Source of the DNA: a virus
Direction: 5' to 3' (one strand)
DNA: 44,925 bases
IMG/VR virus record: IMGVR_UViG_3300042691_023051
Location: 1 to 44,925 of that record
This document shows positions 18,182 through 25,151 of the stretch, one piece after another. Both the position numbers and the translations under genes were made by a program. A model generated the notes under the pieces. The model searched no databases and was not told the DNA's origin. It saw only the letters and a list, made by a program, of their open reading frames with translations. Each line of letters begins with the position of its first letter. Within the stretch, counting starts at the first letter, position 1.

Positions 18182-18549
18182 TGAATCCCACTGTCGCTAA
18201 ATTCGTATCTACATTATTTCATGCACGTGACCAAGCACATGTTTTTCATTTACAAACCACTTCATTTGCTGCTCACAAAGCATTAAACGAATTTTACGAT
18301 GGTATCGTTGATTTGGTTGACTCATATGTAGAAACTTTTCAAGGAAGATATGGTATTTTAACTGGATATCCTCCGATGGGACGATTTTTGGAAGGTGACG
18401 GTGAAGTGTTAAAATATTTCACTGCTCTACAAAAATTTGTAGATACCACACGATCAACACTCCCCGAAAATAGTGATTTGAATAACATCGTTGATGAAAT
18501 TTCTGCACTAGTAAGTTCTACCATTTACAAGTTAAAATTTTTAAAGTAA
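18181..18549 (+). CDS. All-helical protein, DUF5856-like
   Basis: A 122-residue protein, translation-coupled to the previous gene (TAATG, one-base overlap). It is predicted to be four helices: residues 1-20, 22-55 (HLQTTSFAAHKALNEFYDGI), 75-100 and 105-120. The pattern AHVFHLQTTSFAAHKAL...FYDGIVDLVDSYVE recalls ferritin-like/Dps bundles and the phage family I know as DUF5856. The metal ligands of a true Dps are not clearly all present. The role is unknown. Alternative readings are a head-internal helical protein or a small regulatory protein. Confidence 0.55.
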   Translation: MNPTVAKFVSTLFHARDQAHVFHLQTTSFAAHKALNEFYDGIVDLVDSYVETFQGRYGILTGYPPMGRFLEGDGEVLKYFTALQKFVDTTRSTLPENSDLNNIVDEISALVSSTIYKLKFLK

Positions 18550-18570
18550 CTATTGACTCTGAGAATCACT

Positions 18571-19419
18571 ATGCTTAGATTAACAGATATTCTGTGTGAA
18601 GACCAATCACTTTCGGAAAAACAAGGGCCGTGTTGGAAAGGATATGAAATGGTCGGTATGAAAATGAAAGACGGTCGTGAAGTTCCTAATTGTGTTCCTA
18701 TAAAAGAATTAAATGGAACTATGGAAGAGGAATCGTCACGCGACCAAATCATGGCAACTGTTGTTAAGTGGAAGGGACAAGATGGTAAAGATCACGAAGC
18801 AACGTTAAAAAGTATATACGGTAGTACTTCTACATATCCGAAGGGGTCGCCTGCGAGAGTCGCTGCGGACAGAGTGTACGCGAGATTTAAAAATCCAAAA
18901 CCAGCAAGTGCACCTAAAAAAACATTTACCCCAAAACGAACAGGTAATTTTAAAAAACAATCTGAACCTGAATTTAGAGGTGATTGGGATGATTATGTAG
19001 GTTCTGAATTTGATAGAGAACGACGACTCTACGCAAAAAAGTACGGTAGTAATTCCAGATCAATGTGGGAAGGTGAAGCAACACCATCTGCGCATGATGA
19101 CGAATTACACGAAGGTGAATATTGTATGGAGTGTTTAATTGAAGTACTTAAAGGTGAACACCCAGAACAGATTGGAGAAGCGGAATACCAAGGCCGTAAA
19201 GTTCCTGTTGGTAAACCAATGCGTGGTGATGTTAAGAAATTTAAGGTCTTTGTTAAAGACCCATCAACCGGAAACATCAAAAAGGTAAACTTTGGTGACA
19301 AAAAGATGAGAATTAAGAAGTCCAATCCGGCTCGTCGTAAATCTTTCCGTGCTCGTCACAACTGTGATAATCCTGGACCAAGAACCAAAGCAAGATATTG
19401 GTCGTGTAGAAAGTGGTAA
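18571..19419 (+). CDS. Head-region protein with conserved basic Cys-rich C-terminus
   Basis: I start at ATG 18571 (282 residues); a TTG at 18553 is less likely. The first ten residues MLRLTDILCE fit a short targeting peptide ending L-C-E. Residues 16-45 hold a CWKGYEMVGMKMKDGREVPN module, common in several marine T4-like head proteins. The middle is Lys/Pro-rich. The last 75 residues are highly conserved-looking and very basic (KVPVGKPMRGDVKKFKVFVK, then RRKSFRARHNCDNPGPRTK and YWSCRKW). Packaged, DNA-contacting internal protein is an inference. It overlaps the next possible GTG start at 19413. Confidence 0.6.
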   Translation: MLRLTDILCEDQSLSEKQGPCWKGYEMVGMKMKDGREVPNCVPIKELNGTMEEESSRDQIMATVVKWKGQDGKDHEATLKSIYGSTSTYPKGSPARVAADRVYARFKNPKPASAPKKTFTPKRTGNFKKQSEPEFRGDWDDYVGSEFDRERRLYAKKYGSNSRSMWEGEATPSAHDDELHEGEYCMECLIEVLKGEHPEQIGEAEYQGRKVPVGKPMRGDVKKFKVFVKDPSTGNIKKVNFGDKKMRIKKSNPARRKSFRARHNCDNPGPRTKARYWSCRKW

Positions 19420-19421
19420 TT

Positions 19422-19733
19422 ATGAAAAAGAAAATTTCACGGGAACATTCCGATAAAATTTTAAAAAAACTAGGTCATAATTTTAATCCAACTGAATTTT
19501 TTTTGGGAATGAATACTGAGTTAGAACATCAAGATGTTACGCATGGAAGTATTTTACAAACTGCTAAAATTGCGTCGGCACATCTAAAAGAAAATCCAAA
19601 ATATTATAGTATATTGTTGAAAAACGTTGAAAAGAAAACAGAACAATTGGTAGGAGCGGGTGGAGTTATAAACGCAGCACCGAAACCAAAAGATGTAATG
19701 AAGATGCGTACGCATCTTAATAAGGAGAAATAA
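19422..19733 (+). CDS. Small hypothetical protein, DUF5661-like
   Basis: A 103-residue protein started at ATG 19422, with GTG 19413 overlapping the previous stop as an alternative. The central motif FFLGMNTELEHQDVTHG, followed by TAKIASAHLKENPKYYSILL, matches the small family I know as DUF5661, found in phages and bacteria. It is helical and basic. The function of the family is unknown. It lies in the accessory run between terminase and portal, followed 1 nt later by the next gene. Confidence 0.6.
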   Translation: MKKKISREHSDKILKKLGHNFNPTEFFLGMNTELEHQDVTHGSILQTAKIASAHLKENPKYYSILLKNVEKKTEQLVGAGGVINAAPKPKDVMKMRTHLNKEK

Positions 19734-19734
19734 G

Positions 19735-20088
19735 ATGATTAGATTGTCCGATATTTTACTAAATGAGGCTGGAAAAGAAAATCGAATTGTTCCAACTCGT
19801 TTGGTTGCAATTTTGGAAAAGTGTATGGGTGAATTGAAAGATTCCGACGAAAAACAAATTACGGAACTTCTTGCTCGTGTACTAGAAGGAATTACTAAAG
19901 TAAATGAAATGCCATATAATTATAATACGTTGACCGCGTGGCAATTAACTCATTTAGCAGAAGTTGAAGTTCCTGTTAAAACTTTACGTGAAAAGCTAAA
20001 TAGTTTACTTGGCAAATCGACAAAGGGATTAAACACAGAAACGGTAAGTCAAGCAGTCAAAGCTCTGGATGAGTTGTACATATATTAA
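19735..20088 (+). CDS. Small helical protein with prohead-protease-like N-terminal site
   Basis: A 117-residue protein with AAGGAG just upstream, inside the previous gene. Its N-terminus, MIRLSDILLNEAGKENR, carries LLNE followed by Ala at residues 8-12. The same five residues occur near the start of the major capsid protein and of the prohead protease. The rest is helical (ILEKCMGELKDSDEKQITEL; SKGLNT-like hinge; AVKALDELYIY). It is a candidate internal head protein processed by the gp21-type protease. It is immediately upstream of portal. No known family is recognised. Confidence 0.6.
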   Translation: MIRLSDILLNEAGKENRIVPTRLVAILEKCMGELKDSDEKQITELLARVLEGITKVNEMPYNYNTLTAWQLTHLAEVEVPVKTLREKLNSLLGKSTKGLNTETVSQAVKALDELYIY

Positions 20089-20101
20089 AAATTGAGGAGT
20101 T

Positions 20102-21979
20102 ATGGCTGAATATTCATTGTTTAATAGATTAAAGAAACTTTTTTCTTCCAACACTATCGTACGAAATGTTGGTGGGAAAAAATTAAAAATTGCGGACACA
20201 GACAATATCCAGGCATTTGTAAATCGTCGTGGTATTGACAGATATCACCGTGTATATTCATCTGGAACTGGTGGATATGGTTCCTCACATGGTAGATACG
20301 AAGCCGCTGCTGCGTTCCAAGGTTCAAGACTTCAGTTATTCCGTGACTATGATATGATGGATAACGACCCTATCATAGCATCGGTTCTTGATATATACGC
20401 AGACGAAAGTACTATTAAAGATGAATTTGGACAAATTATTAGTATTAAATCAAAAAATGAAGCTGTTCAAGAAATTCTCGATAATTTATTCTATGATATT
20501 TTAAACATAGAATTTAACTTATGGCCGTGGGTTCGTAACATGGCAAAGTATGGGGATTTCTTTTTGTATTTGGATCTTGATGAAGAGTACGGAGTCGTTA
20601 ATGCAATCCCATTGTCGGTGTATGAAACCATTCGTATCGAAGGTGAACAACCCGATCAACCATTCAGTGTTCGATTCAAAATAGAAAATGATTTCTTACG
20701 ATTGGGTAAGACTGATTTTGAAAATTTTGAAATCGCACACTTCCGACTATTATCCGATACGAATTTCCTTCCGTATGGTAAAGCAATGATTGAAGGTGGT
20801 CGTCGTGTATGGAAACAACTCCAACTCATGGAAGATGCGATGTTAATTCATCGTATCATGCGAGCACCAGATAAACGTAAAATTCTCGTAGATATTGGAA
20901 ATATCCCGCCAGGAGAAATTGACACGTTTATGAATCGAATTATGGATCGTATGAAAAAAACTCCATTGGTTGACCCACAAACCGGAGACTATAATCTTCG
21001 ATATAATATGATGAATATTACAGAAGATTTTTATCTACCTGTTCGTGGTAAGGATAGTGGAACGGACATACAAAATCTACCAGGACTCCAGTTTAATGCC
21101 ATCGAAGATATTGAGTATTTACGAAATAAGTTATTAGCAGCTTTCAAAGTCCCTAAATCATTTATTGGATATGAAGAAGATATTAATGGAAAAGCTACGT
21201 TGGCTGCACAAGATGTTCGATTCGCTCGTACAATCGAACGCATCCAGCGCATTATGGTATCGGAATTAACGAAGATTGCTATAATTCATTTGTATATACA
21301 AGGATTCCGTGACGAAGAACTTATTGATTTTGAATTGAGTTTAACATCTCCGTCAATTGTTTATGAACAAGAAAAAATAAACATGTGGAAGGAAAAAGTA
21401 CAACTTGCATCGGATATGGTAGCAACAAAACTTATATCGCAAGATTGGATATATCATAATATATTCGAAATGCCAGACGATGTTGTGTCAGAAGAACGAC
21501 AGAAAATTGTTGAAGATATACAACGTATGGCGGAGTTGACTAGAATCGAACAAGAAGGTTCACAACCACAACAAGAACCACCCGTGGAAGAACCCCCACC
21601 AGAAGAACAACCCGCCGAAGAAGAACCTGAGCAAATTGATGACGTAGATACTATCTTAGCTTCATTGGATGGAAATGATGAACCTGATAGTGAACTTGAA
21701 TCAGACGCTGAACTGGAAGAAGTCAAAATAGGACGACCAAAAACAGGTATGTCGTTTGGACAGGATAGTCATCCCAGAGGACGTGATCCATTGGGTAGTA
21801 GAGAAAATCATGATGCATTGTCTATACGTAAAAAACGGAATGATAAGAGAAAATCACCTCTGGCGTTGGAAATGCAACGATGGTTGGAAGTAAAAAACTC
21901 CAAACGAGTAATACTGGAAACCAAGGAAGTAACAGGTTCGTTGTTGGATGAAAGTAATATTTTGGACCTAGAAAACTAA
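20102..21979 (+). CDS. Portal vertex protein (T4 gp20-like)
   Basis: A 625-residue portal that forms the dodecameric ring at one capsid vertex, through which the terminase pumps DNA. Recognisable gp20 features include ADESTIKDEFGQIISI (about 98-113), the NLWPWVRNMAKYGDFFLYLD region, VWKQLQLMEDAMLIHRIMRA, and the PKSFIGYEEDINGKATLAAQD motif with following helix. The start follows GAGGAG. It is longer than T4 gp20 (524 by memory) because of a C-terminal extension: a Pro/Glu-rich stretch at about 480-510, an acidic patch, then a basic tail (KKRNDKRKSPLAL). A scaffold or terminase contact for that tail is possible but inferred. Confidence 0.93.
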   Translation: MAEYSLFNRLKKLFSSNTIVRNVGGKKLKIADTDNIQAFVNRRGIDRYHRVYSSGTGGYGSSHGRYEAAAAFQGSRLQLFRDYDMMDNDPIIASVLDIYADESTIKDEFGQIISIKSKNEAVQEILDNLFYDILNIEFNLWPWVRNMAKYGDFFLYLDLDEEYGVVNAIPLSVYETIRIEGEQPDQPFSVRFKIENDFLRLGKTDFENFEIAHFRLLSDTNFLPYGKAMIEGGRRVWKQLQLMEDAMLIHRIMRAPDKRKILVDIGNIPPGEIDTFMNRIMDRMKKTPLVDPQTGDYNLRYNMMNITEDFYLPVRGKDSGTDIQNLPGLQFNAIEDIEYLRNKLLAAFKVPKSFIGYEEDINGKATLAAQDVRFARTIERIQRIMVSELTKIAIIHLYIQGFRDEELIDFELSLTSPSIVYEQEKINMWKEKVQLASDMVATKLISQDWIYHNIFEMPDDVVSEERQKIVEDIQRMAELTRIEQEGSQPQQEPPVEEPPPEEQPAEEEPEQIDDVDTILASLDGNDEPDSELESDAELEEVKIGRPKTGMSFGQDSHPRGRDPLGSRENHDALSIRKKRNDKRKSPLALEMQRWLEVKNSKRVILETKEVTGSLLDESNILDLEN

Positions 21980-22042
21980 AGTATTGTAAATATTCGTTAT
22001 ATTTAATATATGACGGTATAATATGTCAAAAATGGAAAGCAT

Positions 22043-22921
22043 ATGAAATCAAACGTCAAGCACAACAAAATTCGTAATACGGGCATTCTCTTTGAATTAC
22101 TAGTCCGTAAAATCACATCCGACGCGTTGGAAAATCGTAAAAACGATACCGCCGTTAAATTGATGCGTGAATATTTCAATTCTAAAACCGAACTTGGTAA
22201 AGAATTGATTTTATACCGTTCGTTTTTTAATGTAAGTAAATTGAGTGAAGAAAAAGCATTTCAATTACTTAACATTATAACAGAACAACGTAAGAAATTG
22301 AACGAACGCGTGTTGAGTACACAGAAATATAATTTGATAAAAGAAATCAAACATCACTATGATTTAAAAGAATTTCTAAATGCAAGAGTTCCATCCTATA
22401 AGGTATACGCATCGGTATATAAAGTTTTTGATGGAACCATAAACGAAATTACAGATTTTGTTGAAATTGATAGTTTAGTTTCTGCTAAATTTACTATAGT
22501 AGAGCATCTTACGGGTAATCTTATTAATAAAGAAATTAAAAACGATACAAATTTATTTGAAACATTGAAAGGTCAAGAAGAAGATTTAAGACTATTATCA
22601 TATCGAATTTTAATTGAAAAATTTAATGAGAAATACGCAGGATTAAACGATAGACAAAAAAATCTATTACGAGAATATATTTACAATGTGTCAAACGGTG
22701 AACAATTAAGAAAGTACGCCATTAATGAAGCAGAACAACTTATTAAAGATTTGAAAATAAAAACTAATTTAATAGAAAATAAGATTACCCGTATTAAATT
22801 AGGAGAAGTTATTACTCAATTGGAAAAAATACGTACTGTTCAATTGGTTAAAGAAAATCACATGACCGCTTTATTGATAGCTTTGGAAATTACCAAAGCC
22901 GTAGACACTTTGAAGAGTTAA
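22043..22921 (+). CDS. Helical hypothetical protein between portal and prohead protease
   Basis: A 292-residue, strongly helical, Lys/Glu-rich protein started at ATG 22043 with GGAAAG upstream. The N-terminus contains RNTGILFELLVRKITSDALE. The rest is a succession of charged helices with possible coiled coil, for example near residues 235-270. There is no enzymatic motif. Similar-looking proteins occur at this position (after gp20, before gp21) in marine T4-like phages. This is recalled, not searched. It could be a prohead core component, but that is inference from position. A 63-nt gap before it has a TTATA-type sequence near 21997. Confidence 0.55.
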   Translation: MKSNVKHNKIRNTGILFELLVRKITSDALENRKNDTAVKLMREYFNSKTELGKELILYRSFFNVSKLSEEKAFQLLNIITEQRKKLNERVLSTQKYNLIKEIKHHYDLKEFLNARVPSYKVYASVYKVFDGTINEITDFVEIDSLVSAKFTIVEHLTGNLINKEIKNDTNLFETLKGQEEDLRLLSYRILIEKFNEKYAGLNDRQKNLLREYIYNVSNGEQLRKYAINEAEQLIKDLKIKTNLIENKITRIKLGEVITQLEKIRTVQLVKENHMTALLIALEITKAVDTLKS

Positions 22922-22924
22922 TTT

Positions 22925-23401
22925 ATGGAACAAAACGATAGAATCAGAGCTATGGTACGTAAGCTAATTGAACGAGAATTACACGAAATGACAACAACGG
23001 GGATGGTTGGTGGATATCTAACACCTGGTGCATTTCGTGGAAATTCCGATAAAAATGTAGATAAAGTTAAACACACTGCAACAGATTCTACGGGATTTAA
23101 ATTAACTCCACAAGGTGAAAAGGATGCAAAAACACCAGCGGATAAGTTGCAAGAAAATAAATATTATGCATATAAAAATGACACAACCAAGTCAGCACAT
23201 AGAAAAATAGCTGAAGCAATTTCTCAGTTAAATAAAAATTTGTATGAGGTCGAACGTACATTGAAAATGAATTCTCGTTTAAAAGTAGAGTCTGGAATTA
23301 CCAGCGAACAGTTGTGGAAACGTACGCAAGAAGGTTTAATTAAATTAGAATCACGATTGCTAAATATCGCAACTCGTATTCGTGAAATTCGTGGACAATA
23401 A
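22925..23401 (+). CDS. Small hypothetical head-region protein
   Basis: A 158-residue protein 3 nt after the previous stop. The N-terminal amphipathic helix DRIRAMVRKLIERELHEM (ending L-H-E-M) is followed by TTTGMVGGYLTPGAFRGN, a Gly/Thr phrase I have seen in several marine phage head proteins. A polar middle and two C-terminal helices follow (HRKIAEAISQLNKNLYEVER and LESRLLNIATRIREIRGQ). Function is unknown. Position suggests a prohead core or accessory role. The stop lies 1 nt before the prohead protease ATG. Confidence 0.55.
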   Translation: MEQNDRIRAMVRKLIERELHEMTTTGMVGGYLTPGAFRGNSDKNVDKVKHTATDSTGFKLTPQGEKDAKTPADKLQENKYYAYKNDTTKSAHRKIAEAISQLNKNLYEVERTLKMNSRLKVESGITSEQLWKRTQEGLIKLESRLLNIATRIREIRGQ

Positions 23402-23402
23402 T

Positions 23403-23990
23403 ATGCAAACATTACTAGTAGAATATAATGTTATCTCGTACGATGTTGGTTTGTTAAATGAAGCATCCGATATTTCAAAACCTCTTGTTTTGAAAGATGT
23501 AATATTACAACGAGCTGATTTTAAAAATCAAAATGGTCGTGTGTATCCGAAAGAAATTTTAGCGCGTGAAGCAGTTACGTATAAAAATAATTTCGTATCG
23601 CAACGCCGTGCATTAGGTGAACTTGACCACCCAGAAAGTCCTGTGGTCAATTTGAAAAATGTATGTTGTAATGTTACAGACCTTTGGTTCGAAGGTGCTG
23701 ATGTTAAGGGTAATATAGAAATTCTATCAACCCCTTCTGGAAATATTGTTCGTGAACTTATCAAGAATAATATTCGATTGGGAGTGTCATCACGAGGGAT
23801 GGGATCAGTAAAACAAATTGGTGAAAATTCTGTAGAAGTTCAAGAAGACTTTTCATTAATCTGTTTTGATATAGTTAGTAACCCATCTACACACGGGGCA
23901 TTCATCAACGAGAATACGCAGAATCAAATTATAACTCCTTATTCTCGTATAGATACTTTGATTTATGACTTTTTGGGTGAACTTAAATAA
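23403..23990 (+). CDS. Prohead core protease (T4 gp21-like)
   Basis: A serine-type maturation protease that trims capsid and scaffold proteins before packaging. I start at ATG 23403 (195 residues); a GTG at 23382 inside the upstream gene is possible. Catalytic candidates are His76 in GELDHPESP and Ser129/Ser130 in GVSSRGMGS, the classic gp21 pattern. FDIVSNPSTHGAFI follows near residues 158-172. Near the N-terminus LLNE-Ala (17-21) matches the likely cleavage site in the capsid protein, suggesting self-processing. Length is close to T4 gp21 (212 by memory). Confidence 0.9.
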   Translation: MQTLLVEYNVISYDVGLLNEASDISKPLVLKDVILQRADFKNQNGRVYPKEILAREAVTYKNNFVSQRRALGELDHPESPVVNLKNVCCNVTDLWFEGADVKGNIEILSTPSGNIVRELIKNNIRLGVSSRGMGSVKQIGENSVEVQEDFSLICFDIVSNPSTHGAFINENTQNQIITPYSRIDTLIYDFLGELK

Positions 23991-24005
23991 TTAAAAGGAG
24001 CGTTT

Positions 24006-24269
24006 ATGTTAACAGCATTAGGATTATTAGTAATAGGTGCATTGATTGTTTTGTGGGTACATAAACAAAATGATCAAACTTTCACAAAACCTATCAAGAA
24101 GATAGAAACTGTTACAAAGAATTTAGTAGATGTCAATAATGACGGTAAAGTAAGTCTTGCGGATGCGAAAGACGCTACTAAGCAAGTTGCTAAGAAAGCT
24201 GGTAAGGCTGCAAAGATAACAGCCGAAAAAGTAAAGAAAACCGTAGGTAGAAAAAAGAAGAGTGAATAA
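24006..24269 (+). CDS. Small membrane protein with EF-hand/dockerin-like loop
   Basis: An 87-residue protein with a strong AAGGAG ribosome site. Residues 2-19 are a hydrophobic membrane segment (LTALGLLVIGALIVLWV). A DVNNDGKVSLAD loop follows, with Asp42, Asn44, Asp46, Gly47, Asp53. The last 35 residues are a Lys/Ala-rich basic tail (KKAGKAAKITAEKVKK). One membrane helix plus a basic tail suggests an inner-membrane or DNA-contacting protein. The calcium-loop pattern is shared with two genes near 17.3-18.2 kb. Function is unknown. Confidence 0.55.
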   Translation: MLTALGLLVIGALIVLWVHKQNDQTFTKPIKKIETVTKNLVDVNNDGKVSLADAKDATKQVAKKAGKAAKITAEKVKKTVGRKKKSE

Positions 24270-24272
24270 TTT

Positions 24273-24644
24273 ATGAAATTGATGGATTTATTATGCGAAG
24301 TTTATAATAAAGCCACTATTCATGACTTTGTAAAGTTTGTTGCTCGTGAGTTGCAATTGCAACGATTACCGAAAAAAATTAGTTTGACCAACAAATCACT
24401 TGGTCAAACTTTTGGTACATACGCACCAGATTTAGACGAATTGGTGATATACGCGGGCAATAGACACACTGTCGATATTTTAAGAACTTTAGCACACGAA
24501 TTAGTTCATCACAAACAAATGGAAACTGGAGTTTCATTGGATGGGTCCGATGGTTCTCCTATAGAAAATGAAGCAAATTCAATAGCTGGGGAATTGTTGA
24601 GAAAGTATCGATATAAAAATCCAGAAATTTATACGGAGAAGTAG
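24273..24644 (+). CDS. Minimal HExxH zinc metallopeptidase-like protein
   Basis: A 123-residue protein. The zinc motif H75-E-L-V-H79 is in LAHELVHHKQ, and a downstream acidic ligand candidate is in ENEANSIAGELL (Glu98 or Glu100), the usual gluzincin-like spacing. The first nine residues MKLMDLLCE resemble a capsid-targeting peptide with an L-C-E cleavage site; removal would leave a catalytic core of about 114 residues. There is no signal peptide and no membrane segment. It sits directly after the prohead protease group. Possible roles are head-internal peptidase, injected host-targeting peptidase, or cell-wall-related activity. The fold and activity are inferred from the motif. Confidence 0.6.
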   Translation: MKLMDLLCEVYNKATIHDFVKFVARELQLQRLPKKISLTNKSLGQTFGTYAPDLDELVIYAGNRHTVDILRTLAHELVHHKQMETGVSLDGSDGSPIENEANSIAGELLRKYRYKNPEIYTEK

Positions 24645-24645
24645 G

Positions 24646-25146
24646 ATGCCAGCAGTCAGTAAAGCACAACAAAAATTGTTTGGTATAGTTCACGCAATTC
24701 AAAAAGGTGGAGCAGATCCCTCAAAGTTTAGTCCGACTACTCGTAAATTGGCAGCCAAGATGTCTCATGCCGATGTTAAGAAGTATGCGACGACAAAAAT
24801 TAAAGATTTACCAAAAAAGATTCGTGAAATTTTGGCATCCGACGAGACTGCAATAGGTGGAACTCCTGTAACGGATACACCACCGGCCTCTACTGAACAA
24901 CCACACATTTCAAATGATCCAAAGTTGATAACATTCGATGAAGATTATAGTGAAAAACAAAATAAAATTTTAAGTGTTGTGAAAGATAAGCGACCAATTG
25001 AAATTGATGGAACAACAGTTGATTTATATACCGCGGCATTACTAACAAAAGTATTGCATAAATTATCTCCGGATAATCGTAAAAAAATGTTATCGTTACC
25101 AATTGAAAAAATGGTGGCAACCGCTTATAAATTAGTTACTAGGTAG
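24646..25146 (+). CDS. Hypothetical protein with DUF3008-like N-terminus
   Basis: A 166-residue basic protein with GGAG 7 nt before ATG. The first 60 residues (MPAVSKAQQKLFGIVHAIQK, then AAKMSHADVKKYATTK) match the short family I know as DUF3008, found in phages and bacteria with no known function. The C-terminal half is helical and hydrophilic (LYTAALLTKVLHKLSPDNRK). An unstructured Thr/Pro stretch (about 75-90) links the halves. It lies in the head-accessory run, before the HAD/Mom-like fusion. Confidence 0.6.
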   Translation: MPAVSKAQQKLFGIVHAIQKGGADPSKFSPTTRKLAAKMSHADVKKYATTKIKDLPKKIREILASDETAIGGTPVTDTPPASTEQPHISNDPKLITFDEDYSEKQNKILSVVKDKRPIEIDGTTVDLYTAALLTKVLHKLSPDNRKKMLSLPIEKMVATAYKLVTR

Positions 25147-25151
25147 TCAAT

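Noticed and set aside
18554-18562. TGACTCTGA shared with 27673-27681
   Set aside because: Only two copies of a 9-mer, one in a hairpin and one not; not enough to call a regulatory site.
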